64,000 nt of DNA from Gilvimarinus xylanilyticus (GTDB taxonomy: Bacteria > Pseudomonadota > Gammaproteobacteria > Pseudomonadales > Cellvibrionaceae): contig NZ_JAMFTH010000006.1 of the NCBI RefSeq assembly GCF_024195295.1, positions 124,001 through 188,000 on the forward strand, written 5' to 3'. Every line of letters starts with the position of its first letter. Position 1 is the stretch's first letter. Below the pieces are notes generated by a model. The model had not been told where the DNA came from. It saw nothing but the letters and a program-made list of their open reading frames with translations, and ran no database searches. Positions 41,530-49,405 of the stretch are shown here, piece by piece. The position numbers were made by a program, and so were the translations under genes.

Positions 41530-43302
41530 ATGAGTTCACAACAAGGCTCCCCCAACCGCTCCTCGGATACCGCGTCGTTAAAGGTTTATCTGCGCCTTTT
41601 AGGTTACGTAAAGCCTTATTGGGTAAGCTTTTTGATTAGCGTGCTGGGCTTTATTGTCTATTCGGCTTCACAGCCAGCTATGGCTCAGTACATGGAGTAT
41701 CTGCTCAATTTTATTGAGTCGGAAGAGCGCGGCCCACTCTGGTTGCCGTCGCTTATTATCCTGGCCATCATTTTTGTGCGTGGTTTCGGTGGCTTTTTAG
41801 GTAACTTTTTTATCGCCAAGGTATCCTATCGGGTAGTGGATACCTTGCGGGTTCAGTTGTTTAGTCACATGGTGTATTTGCCCGCCGAGTATTACGAGCG
41901 CAATGATTCAGGGCAGTTAATGTCACTGGTAACGTTTAATGTTAACAATGTCACCACTGCCTCGACCGAAGCCCTAAAAACCATGATTCGCGAAGGCACC
42001 ACCGTCATCGCTCTGTTGGGGTACTTGTTTTACAAAGACTGGGTGTTGACCCTGTTGATGATGGCCGTGGTGCCGTTAATTGCTGCGTTAGTGGGTTATG
42101 TGGGTAAACGTTTGCGCCGCTTGAGTACCAAGGTGCAGCACAGTATGGGCGATATTACCCAGGTCACCTCGGAGATGATTAACGGCTATCGGGTGATGCG
42201 TAGCTTTGGTGGTGAAGAATATGAAAAGCGCCGTTTCGCGGAAGCCAGTTGGCGCAACTACCTGCAGAATTTAAAGATTGTTTTAACCTCTACACTCAAT
42301 ACGCCACTGATTCAAATATTGGTCGCAATCGCTATGGGTGGGCTTTTGTGGGTCGCCCTTGGGCAGATGCAAATTCAGGATTCGGGCGCCTTTGTTGCCT
42401 ACTTCTTGGCGGTCGGGATGGTGTTAAAACCCATGCGTCAGTTGAGTGAGATGGTGCCGGTAATTCAAAAAGGTGTGGCCGCCGCCGATAGTATTTTTCA
42501 GGTGTTGGACGAGAAGCCCGAGCAAGATGATGGGATTTATCGGCCCCAGCGAGTGTCTGGCGCCCTGAGCATTCGCGACTTGCACTTTACCTATGACGGC
42601 AGTGAGCGCGAGGCGATAAAGGGGATAGATTTAGATATTGAGCCCGGCCAGGTGGTGGCGCTGGTCGGTAAGTCGGGTAGCGGTAAATCTACCTTGATGA
42701 ACTTGCTCACCCGGTTTTATCACGGCCACACAGGTTCTATTCGCTTCGACGATAAAGACATTAACGAATTCAATCTGGCGAGCCTGCGCGCTCAGATAGC
42801 TTTGGTGACCCAGCAGGTTGTGCTATTTAATGATTCGGTGGCCGCGAATATCGCTTACGGTGCGCTGGATGCTACTGAGCACCAGACGATAAAGCAGGCC
42901 GCTGAGCTGGCCTATGCATCGGAGTTTATCGAGCAACTGCCTCAGGGATACGACACCGTGATCGGTGAAGGGGGCGCTAAATTGTCCGGTGGTCAGCGTC
43001 AGCGCTTGGCGATTGCCCGCGCTATTTTAAAAGATGCCCCCATCTTAATTCTCGATGAGGCGACCTCGGCGTTGGATAACGAGTCTGAACGCTACATTCA
43101 ACGAGCATTGGAAACCGTATCGCGCGGGCGCACGACCATTGTGGTGGCGCATCGCTTATCGACCATTGAGAACGCCGACGTGATCGTGGTGATGGACGAA
43201 GGCACCATTGTGGAGCAAGGCAGTCATAGCGAGCTATTGGCTAAGCAGGGCTATTATGCGCGTTTGCACAGTGCCACTCAGTCCGATTCGCTTACATTGT
43301 AA
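41530..43302 (+). CDS. msbA: Lipid A flippase MsbA
   Basis: A 590-residue ABC half-transporter. Six membrane helices occupy about residues 20-320; the ATPase domain follows. Walker A is LVGKSGSGKST, the Q-loop is in ALVTQQVVLFND, the signature is LSGGQRQR, Walker B is ILILDEATSALD and the switch His is in VAHRLST. The MsbA dimer flips core-lipid A across the inner membrane before O-antigen ligation by WaaL. It follows the GT2 gene by 21 bp and precedes hldE by 12 bp. Confidence 0.95.
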   Translation: MSSQQGSPNRSSDTASLKVYLRLLGYVKPYWVSFLISVLGFIVYSASQPAMAQYMEYLLNFIESEERGPLWLPSLIILAIIFVRGFGGFLGNFFIAKVSYRVVDTLRVQLFSHMVYLPAEYYERNDSGQLMSLVTFNVNNVTTASTEALKTMIREGTTVIALLGYLFYKDWVLTLLMMAVVPLIAALVGYVGKRLRRLSTKVQHSMGDITQVTSEMINGYRVMRSFGGEEYEKRRFAEASWRNYLQNLKIVLTSTLNTPLIQILVAIAMGGLLWVALGQMQIQDSGAFVAYFLAVGMVLKPMRQLSEMVPVIQKGVAAADSIFQVLDEKPEQDDGIYRPQRVSGALSIRDLHFTYDGSEREAIKGIDLDIEPGQVVALVGKSGSGKSTLMNLLTRFYHGHTGSIRFDDKDINEFNLASLRAQIALVTQQVVLFNDSVAANIAYGALDATEHQTIKQAAELAYASEFIEQLPQGYDTVIGEGGAKLSGGQRQRLAIARAILKDAPILILDEATSALDNESERYIQRALETVSRGRTTIVVAHRLSTIENADVIVVMDEGTIVEQGSHSELLAKQGYYARLHSATQSDSLTL

Positions 43303-43314
43303 TAGGGTAGTTAT

Positions 43315-44751
43315 ATGCATCTCTCTTCGCCTCGGTTTGACCGCGCCCGGGTACTGGTAATTGGCGATTTAATGCTGGATCGCTACTGGCATGGTGGCAC
43401 CTCGCGTATTTCACCCGAGGCGCCGGTGCCAGTGGTGAAAGTCTCCCAGACCGATGATCGCGCTGGCGGGGCCGGTAATGTTGCGCTCAACTTGGCCGCC
43501 CTGGGTGCTTCGGCCGCGCTGATTAGCGTTGTCGGGCGCGATGAAGCGGCCACTGTGTTAGAGGGGCAGCTCCGCGCAGCTGGAGTCGATACAGATCTGC
43601 AGGTATCAATGGATAAGCCGACGATCACTAAACTGCGGGTTATGAGTCGCCACCAACAATTGTTACGCATGGATTTTGAAGAGTCTTTTACCGCCGCCGA
43701 TAGCAGCGAGCATTTGCTTAAGATAAAGCGGCAGCTGGATGAGACCGATATTCTGGTATTGTCGGATTACGCCAAAGGCTCGCTGGGAGACCCCCAGGCA
43801 CTTATTAGTGCGGCGCGCCAGGCGGGGGTGCCGGTGTTGGTCGACCCCAAAGGTGTGGAGTTTTCCCGCTATCGTGGGGCCACTTTGTTAACGCCAAATT
43901 TACACGAATTCGAAGCGGTGGTGGGTCCCTGCGACAGCGAGCAGATACTAATTGAAAAAGCTAATAACCTCATGCGCGAGCTGGACTTGCAGGCACTTTT
44001 GGTTACCCGGGGTGAACAGGGGATGACACTCTTGCGCCCGGGAGCCCCAGAGTTACATCTGCCTGCCCGCGCGCGCGAAGTCTTTGATGTGACCGGTGCC
44101 GGTGACACCGTTATCGCGGTTTTATCGGCATCTATCGGCGCGGGTTACAGCCTGCCAGAGTCGGTTGGACTCGCCAATCTCGCCGCTGGTATGGTGGTGG
44201 GTAAACTGGGTACTGCGACGGTCAGTGGGCCGGAGCTGCGTCAGGCCGTTGAGGGCGAGCAGGGGGTTGAGCGGGGCGTGGTTTCTCTGGAACAGTTGCA
44301 GTCGGCGCTGAACGAAGCGCGTCGCAAAGGTGAGAAAATAGTTTTTACCAACGGCTGTTTTGACATCATTCACGCCGGACATGTGGGTTATCTGGCTTCG
44401 GCGCGTGAACAGGGTGATCGTCTGATTGTAGCTGTCAACGCCGATGAATCCGTGTCGCGGTTAAAGGGGCCGTCTCGTCCTATTAATCCGGTAGAGCGAC
44501 GCATGGCTGTATTGGCGGGTCTGGAGGCCGTGGATTGGGTGGTTAGTTTTGACGGCGATACCCCCGAGTCTCTTTTGCGGCAAGTGCGCCCGGATGTTTT
44601 AGTCAAAGGTGGTGACTATACGGCCGAGCAGGTGGTGGGTGCTCCAATCGTACGCGAGTACGGCGGCGAGGTCCGAGTACTGCAGTTTGTGGACGACTGT
44701 TCGACAACAGGCATTGTCGAACGCATAGTGAAACAAGTGGACTCACAGTAG
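43315..44751 (+). CDS. hldE: Bifunctional heptose kinase/adenylyltransferase HldE
   Basis: A 478-residue fusion. The N-terminal ribokinase-like domain (about 1-320; VIGDLMLDRYWHG, AGGAGNVALNLAALGA and VTGAGDTVIAVL) phosphorylates D-heptose-7-phosphate at C1. The C-terminal nucleotidyltransferase (about 345-478; FTNGCFDIIHAGHVGYL) makes ADP-D-heptose. The GAGD catalytic aspartate and HxGH motif are intact. It supplies the donor used by WaaF. msbA-hldE adjacency is common in pseudomonads and relatives. Confidence 0.96.
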   Translation: MHLSSPRFDRARVLVIGDLMLDRYWHGGTSRISPEAPVPVVKVSQTDDRAGGAGNVALNLAALGASAALISVVGRDEAATVLEGQLRAAGVDTDLQVSMDKPTITKLRVMSRHQQLLRMDFEESFTAADSSEHLLKIKRQLDETDILVLSDYAKGSLGDPQALISAARQAGVPVLVDPKGVEFSRYRGATLLTPNLHEFEAVVGPCDSEQILIEKANNLMRELDLQALLVTRGEQGMTLLRPGAPELHLPARAREVFDVTGAGDTVIAVLSASIGAGYSLPESVGLANLAAGMVVGKLGTATVSGPELRQAVEGEQGVERGVVSLEQLQSALNEARRKGEKIVFTNGCFDIIHAGHVGYLASAREQGDRLIVAVNADESVSRLKGPSRPINPVERRMAVLAGLEAVDWVVSFDGDTPESLLRQVRPDVLVKGGDYTAEQVVGAPIVREYGGEVRVLQFVDDCSTTGIVERIVKQVDSQ

Positions 44752-44770
44752 AGCGCGTTAAGGGGAGCAA

Positions 44771-45607
44771 GTGCAGACTTTTTCAATCGTCATACCCACC
44801 TGGAATAACTTGGCCTATTTGCAGAATGTTCTGCGTAGCTTAGAGCTGCACAGCCGTGTAAAACATCAGGTTATCGTGGTGGTTAATGAAGGTGTGGATG
44901 GTACGACCGAATGGTTGGATGCTGAGCAAATTCCTTATGTTCATCATCGCGAGAATGTTGGTGTTTGTGTCGCCCTAAATTCCGCGACTGAGCATGTCAA
45001 ACACGACTATTTGCTTTACCTTAATGATGACATGTACGTGTTGCCGGGCTGGGATACCGCTCTTGCCGAAGAGATAAACATGGTTGGCCATCAGCGTTTT
45101 ATGCTCAGCGGAACCATGATTGAGCCGGAGTTCACCGGCAATGCCTGTGTCCAGGTGCAAGACTTTGGTGATAACTTGGACGATTTTGATGAGGCCGGCT
45201 TATTGCGGTTTCATGGGGAGAGTGAAGTTCCGCAAAACTGGAGCGGGGCGAGCTGGCCGCCACTATTGGTTCCCTTTACTTTGTGGCGTGAAGTTGGCGG
45301 TATGAGTGAAGAATTCTCTCCGGGGATGTACTCCGATCCGGATTTGAGTATGAAATTCTGGCAGGCCGGGGTGCGTTATTTTAAAGGCGTAGGGCGTGCC
45401 CGGGTGTATCATTTTGGCAGCAAAAGTACACGTCGCTTAGGTAAGAATATTGGCCGCCAAACTTTCCTGAATAAGTGGGGAGTAACCCCCGGTTTTTTTT
45501 ACCGTCGTTATCTTAAAATGGGTGAACGCTGGTGCGAACCCCAAAAAAACTTTAGCCCTTCGGCTGGGCGTACCTTAATTCACTGGTGTAAGCGTACGTT
45601 TTTTTAA
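44771..45607 (+). CDS. Glycosyltransferase family 2 protein, substrate unknown
   Basis: A 278-residue GT2 enzyme starting at GTG behind a GGGGAG site. The GT-A fold is shown by FSIVIPTWNNLAYLQNVLRS, the donor-side HHRENVGVCVALNSA and the metal-binding LNDDMYVLPGWD. A later MYSDPDLSMKFWQAG segment is typical of the acceptor half. It is the last gene of the LPS block and probably decorates the core or O-antigen, but donor and acceptor are unknown. Its stop region overlaps the convergent membrane-protein gene by 4 bp and no terminator lies between them. Confidence 0.8.
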   Translation: MQTFSIVIPTWNNLAYLQNVLRSLELHSRVKHQVIVVVNEGVDGTTEWLDAEQIPYVHHRENVGVCVALNSATEHVKHDYLLYLNDDMYVLPGWDTALAEEINMVGHQRFMLSGTMIEPEFTGNACVQVQDFGDNLDDFDEAGLLRFHGESEVPQNWSGASWPPLLVPFTLWREVGGMSEEFSPGMYSDPDLSMKFWQAGVRYFKGVGRARVYHFGSKSTRRLGKNIGRQTFLNKWGVTPGFFYRRYLKMGERWCEPQKNFSPSAGRTLIHWCKRTFF

Positions 45608-46278
45608 GGCTGAGTACGTCCACGAGGATGGTAAATACGATAGTAGGCGAAAAAGGCCAGAATAAAGCCCAGTGGGGCTCCCAGCTCTAACACTTCTTCG
45701 GCAATGGTGGTTAATATTTCCTGATGTTCGGAAAAACTGATATTCCAAACTGCCAATTTACGGGCGATACCGTCCAGTAAGCGGGCGATAAACAACATGC
45801 CACAACTGACTCCCGCGATAATCGCCACCGCCTCAAAGCGCAACGCGCCGAGTAAAAGAGGTTTGATATAACGCTTGGTTGTGAGTACCAACAGCCAGGC
45901 TACAGCCAAAACAATCAGTACTGACACGCCTTTCTCTAGCCAAGAGACATCTGGCGAGCGAAACGTCTGGCTCTTGAATAATCCAAAGGTGGAATAGCGT
46001 TTGTCCATGTCCAGCTCTCGGAGGCCCAGCAGCGTGACCCCCACAATTAGTGGCCAGTGGTGTTCTCGTACATGGTTGCCGCCTTTCCATAGCATCAATG
46101 CTGCGCACAAAAAATAACCCAGCGCGGAGGATAAGTCGATAGGGCCGCCTTCGTGCGCGGCGCTTTGCGCAGTCTCATCGCCAGCGTATAGGTAGTAGAC
46201 AATAATAGCGGCCATAGCTACCAGTAGCAGTATTAGCTGAATAAAATAGCGAAGCGGCCGGGGGTTGATGTTCGACAT
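45604..46278 (-). CDS. Membrane protein of unknown function
   Basis: A 224-residue protein with about six hydrophobic segments (near residues 11-29, 48-64, 75-90, 112-130, 143-163 and 195-214). A charged loop with RELDMDKRYSTFGLFKSQ lies in the middle, and a conserved-looking EHQEILTTIAEEVLELGAPLG stretch precedes the last helix. I do not recognise the family. It faces the last LPS-block gene and overlaps it by 4 bp. The next gene on its own strand (DUF971) is transcribed towards it but lies 85 bp away. Confidence 0.65.
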   Translation of the reverse strand: MSNINPRPLRYFIQLILLLVAMAAIIVYYLYAGDETAQSAAHEGGPIDLSSALGYFLCAALMLWKGGNHVREHHWPLIVGVTLLGLRELDMDKRYSTFGLFKSQTFRSPDVSWLEKGVSVLIVLAVAWLLVLTTKRYIKPLLLGALRFEAVAIIAGVSCGMLFIARLLDGIARKLAVWNISFSEHQEILTTIAEEVLELGAPLGFILAFFAYYRIYHPRGRTQP

Positions 46279-46363
46279 GAAAATTGTCGCTTTTTCAATG
46301 ATGTAAAAACGACAGTATAACCGATTGCCAGCAATGATTGCGAAGCCGAGCCGAGAGCCTGGC

Positions 46364-46738
46364 TTAGGTCAGCCTTACCGCGCTGGTGTGAGGGTCGCGA
46401 CTAACGCCAGCCAGCTCAAGCGCTTGCAGGTACTCTCGCCATAATTGATCTCTGTGTTCGCCCAGCTCTCTCAGCGCTTTCCAGGTATAGATGCCCGAGT
46501 CGTGGCCATCACTGAAAATCAAGCGAATACCATAGTTGCCTACGGGCTCTACGGTTTTAATGCTGACGTCGCGTTTGCCAAACTGCAGCTTAGCCTGATC
46601 GGGGCCGTGGCCCTTAACCTCGGCGCTGGACGAGTGTACCCGCAAAAATTCCGCGCTCAAACGGTAGTGTTCAATGCCGAACTGGATTTCCAGTTCGGCG
46701 GTATCGCGATGCAGCTTGATTTTGCTGGGTGCTTGCAT
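46364..46738 (-). CDS. DUF971-domain protein encoded next to hslVU
   Basis: A 124-residue protein made of one DUF971 domain (the fold of the N-terminal part of gamma-butyrobetaine hydroxylase), with FSDGHDSGIYTWKALRELG as its signature. It is 17 bp downstream of hslU and probably shares its transcript; the hslV-hslU-DUF971 order is widespread in gammaproteobacteria. Proposed links to iron-sulfur or metal handling come from homologues of this fold, not from direct evidence here. Confidence 0.88.
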   Translation of the reverse strand: MQAPSKIKLHRDTAELEIQFGIEHYRLSAEFLRVHSSSAEVKGHGPDQAKLQFGKRDVSIKTVEPVGNYGIRLIFSDGHDSGIYTWKALRELGEHRDQLWREYLQALELAGVSRDPHTSAVRLT

Positions 46739-46755
46739 AGGACTAATGGCAGTCT

Positions 46756-48072
46756 TTATAAAATGTAACGACTTAAATCTTCGTTTTGCGCCAGCTCGCC
46801 CAGGTGCTTGTCGACATAGGCTGCATCAATCACAAAGTTTGTGTCGGCACTGCCCGCATCAAAGGAGATGTCTTCCAGCAGGCGCTCAAGCAGTGTATGC
46901 AGACGTCGGGCACCGATATTCTCGGTGCGCTCATTGACATCGAACGCCGTTTCGGCAATGCGGCGAATGCCGTCTTTGGTAAATTCGATATCGACGCCTT
47001 CGGTTTTAAGCAGGGCGTGATGTTGCTCGGTCAGCGATGCCGAGGGCTCGGTTAGGATGCGCTCAAAATCATCTGGGGTCAGTGCGTTCAGCTCGACCCG
47101 AATGGGTAGACGGCCCTGCAGCTCGGGAATCAAATCCGATGGCTTCGACAGGTGAAACGCGCCCGAAGAAATAAACAGAATATGGTCGGTTTTAACCATG
47201 CCGTGTTTAGTGCTTACGGTGCAGCCTTCAATCAATGGCAGTAGGTCGCGTTGCACACCTTCGCGGGAAACATCGGTGCCGCCGCTTTCGCCGCGCTTGG
47301 CAACCTTGTCGATTTCATCCAAAAAGACAATGCCGGTTTGCTCTACCGATTCCACCGCCTGGGTCTTAATATCATCGTGATTAACCAGCTTGGCCGCCTC
47401 TTCTTCCTGTAGGACTTTCAGGGCCTGCTTGACGGTTAGTTTGCTGGTTTGGGTTTTGCCGTTGGACATGGAAGAAAACATGTTCTGCAGTTGGCTGGTC
47501 ATTTCTTCCATGCCAGGGGGCGCCATAATTTCTACCCCGGCGGCAGGGGCCGATACATCCACCTCAATCTCTTTATCGTCAAGGTCGCCCTCGCGCAGTT
47601 TTTTACGGAAAATCTGGCGGGTGTTGGCGCCGCTTTCAGTGTCGGATTCACCGCGCGCCTTGGGCAATAATGCGTCCAAAACACGTTCTTCCGCTGCTTC
47701 GGCGGCGCGCACCTGAACGCGCTTCATGGCCTCTTCGCGCTGCATTTTAATCGCGCTTTCCACCAGGTCGCGAATAATGGATTCGACATCGCGGCCTACG
47801 TAGCCCACCTCGGTGAACTTGGTGGCTTCGATTTTAATGAAGGGCGCCTTGGCCAGCTTGGCCAGACGGCGGGCAATTTCGGTTTTACCTACACCCGTGG
47901 GGCCAATCATTAAAATATTCTTGGGGGTGATTTCGCCGCGCAGGTCGGTATCCACCTGTTGGCGACGCCAACGGTTGCGCAGGGCAATCGCTACGGCGCG
48001 TTTGGCTTCGTGCTGGCCGACAATAAAACGGTCGAGTTCGTGTACGATTTCTCGCGGAGTCATGCTGGACAT
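46756..48072 (-). CDS. hslU: ATPase subunit of the HslUV protease
   Basis: A 438-residue AAA+ unfoldase that feeds substrates to HslV. The Walker A is [17 protein letters not shown], the pore loop is [11 protein letters not shown] and Walker B is [14 protein letters not shown]. The I-domain (about 110-240) is present, and the C-terminus ends in EDLSRYIL, matching the HslV-docking tail. The first residues match E. coli HslU closely. It is 14 bp downstream of hslV and driven from the hslV promoter. Confidence 0.97.
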   Translation of the reverse strand: MSSMTPREIVHELDRFIVGQHEAKRAVAIALRNRWRRQQVDTDLRGEITPKNILMIGPTGVGKTEIARRLAKLAKAPFIKIEATKFTEVGYVGRDVESIIRDLVESAIKMQREEAMKRVQVRAAEAAEERVLDALLPKARGESDTESGANTRQIFRKKLREGDLDDKEIEVDVSAPAAGVEIMAPPGMEEMTSQLQNMFSSMSNGKTQTSKLTVKQALKVLQEEEAAKLVNHDDIKTQAVESVEQTGIVFLDEIDKVAKRGESGGTDVSREGVQRDLLPLIEGCTVSTKHGMVKTDHILFISSGAFHLSKPSDLIPELQGRLPIRVELNALTPDDFERILTEPSASLTEQHHALLKTEGVDIEFTKDGIRRIAETAFDVNERTENIGARRLHTLLERLLEDISFDAGSADTNFVIDAAYVDKHLGELAQNEDLSRYIL

Positions 48073-48086
48073 AAAGGGGCTCGCAA

Positions 48087-48626
48087 TCAGTAATCCAGTG
48101 ATTCGATAGTCTGGTTGTGGTTGGTGTAAATGCAGATGTCGCCGGCGATGGACAGGCCTTTTTCGACAATGGATTGAGCGTCCAGGTCGCTGTTATCGAG
48201 CAGCGCGCGTGCGGCAGACTGGGCGAAAGCGCCGCCCGAACCGATCGCAATCAAATCGTCTTCGGGCTGAATGACATCGCCGTTACCGGTGATGATTAGC
48301 GACGCCTCTTTATCGGCAACCGCCAGCAGTGCTTCTAGGCGACGCAGAGAGCGTTCGGTACGCCAGTCTTTGGCCAGCTCGACAGCGGCGCGGGTCAGTT
48401 GCCCGCCGTAGGCTTCCAGTTTTGCTTCAAAGCGTTCAAACAGAGTGAACGCATCGGCGGTGCCGCCGGCAAAGCCTGCTAACACTTGGTCTTTGTACAG
48501 GCGTCTGACTTTGCGGGCATTGCCTTTCATTATGGTGTTGCCCAGTGATACCTGGCCGTCGCCGCCAATAACAACGGTATTGCCGCGGCGCACGGACAGT
48601 ATGGTGGTACCTCGGTACTGTTCCAC
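48087..48626 (-). CDS. hslV: Proteolytic subunit of the HslUV protease, with propeptide
   Basis: A 179-residue threonine protease that forms a double hexamer. The start [14 protein letters not shown] carries five residues more than enterobacterial HslV, where the catalytic threonine follows Met directly. Cleavage after Gly6 would expose Thr7, as in alphaproteobacterial enzymes. Other conserved positions ([40 protein letters not shown]) are intact. It is the first gene of a heat-shock-type operon with hslU; see the promoter at 48700-48727. Confidence 0.95.
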   Translation of the reverse strand: MEQYRGTTILSVRRGNTVVIGGDGQVSLGNTIMKGNARKVRRLYKDQVLAGFAGGTADAFTLFERFEAKLEAYGGQLTRAAVELAKDWRTERSLRRLEALLAVADKEASLIITGNGDVIQPEDDLIAIGSGGAFAQSAARALLDNSDLDAQSIVEKGLSIAGDICIYTNHNQTIESLDY

Positions 48627-48699
48627 GATAGTTCCTTAACGGTTTGGTCAGTGAGTGGCCGGTTTCACAGCCGGGCCGCGTTTGCGGCGGATAGAGTCG

Positions 48700-48727
48700 A
48701 ATTGGGGGCGGCGGCCTGGATTTCAAG
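48700..48727 (-). promoter_or_regulatory. Heat-shock (sigma-32) promoter of hslVU
   Basis: On the minus strand CTTGAAA (48727-48721), a 13-base spacer and CCCCAATT (48707-48700) match the E. coli sigma-32 consensus in both boxes and in spacing, with one mismatch in the -10. It lies 74 bp before the hslV start. Confidence 0.75.
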
Positions 48728-48750
48728 CCGCGGGATGCTGATCGGCAGTT

Positions 48751-49341
48751 TTATCCTTCGGGGCTGCGCTTTAAAACCAGGGCGTTGTAGCGGTTGGACA
48801 CCAGCGTAGATCTGGTTTTTGCCAGGCGCGATTGGTTATCGAAGGGGCCGATGACCACTCTGTGCCAGCGTTCGTTACCGCGAATGGTTACCTCTTCGGT
48901 GCGGGCATCCAGGTTGAGCAGAATCAGCTGCGCGCGCAAGCTTTCGGCGTCTTGGGCGCGGCGAAAAGAGCCCACTTGCAGCAGATATTCCATGGCGGGC
49001 TCGCGGGTTTTTTGCTCGGTGGTTTCTTTCGGCTCGGTGGCGGGAACAATCTCCTCGCTTTCTTCCAGCAGGGTGTAAAAGTCAAAGCGCGGCTTGGGCA
49101 GCTCCTGCTTTTTTTCGGGCTCGGGTTCCGGTTGCGGTTTCGCAGTGGTAGGTGCGTGCGACGCTTGTTGGGAGGACGTCTTAGATTGATTTGTAGGGGC
49201 AACCCCTGCCAAATAAATTAGAAACATGACAAATGCGCCGCCCACCGAACCAATAAACAGCCATACCCACCAGGGGACCTGGCTTTTGGGTGCCGCTTTT
49301 TTCGCGGCTGGGCGTTTTTTCTTGGCGTAGTCTCGGGTCAT
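48751..49341 (-). CDS. ftsN: SPOR-domain cell-division protein (FtsN-like)
   Basis: A 196-residue bitopic membrane protein. A basic cytoplasmic start (MTRDYAKKKRPAAKKAAPKS) precedes one membrane helix (about 25-47). A low-complexity Gln/Pro/Glu periplasmic linker leads to a C-terminal SPOR domain (about 115-193) that binds denuded peptidoglycan at the septum; YLLQVGSFRRAQDAESLRAQ is its opening. The position beside priA and hslV is the usual ftsN locus. The short essential FtsN segment cannot be assigned with certainty, so FtsN-like is the safe name. Confidence 0.85.
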   Translation of the reverse strand: MTRDYAKKKRPAAKKAAPKSQVPWWVWLFIGSVGGAFVMFLIYLAGVAPTNQSKTSSQQASHAPTTAKPQPEPEPEKKQELPKPRFDFYTLLEESEEIVPATEPKETTEQKTREPAMEYLLQVGSFRRAQDAESLRAQLILLNLDARTEEVTIRGNERWHRVVIGPFDNQSRLAKTRSTLVSNRYNALVLKRSPEG

Positions 49342-49405
49342 GCGGGGCGCTCAGGTTAAAAGCCGATATTCTAAGGGGTTGTCTTAGGGCCTGTCGACCG
49401 GTGTA

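Noticed and set aside
49383-49396. TAGGGCCTGT match to the terminus of the 272-bp element, between priA and the ftsN-like gene
   Set aside because: Only about ten bases match and there is no second arm, so chance is likely.
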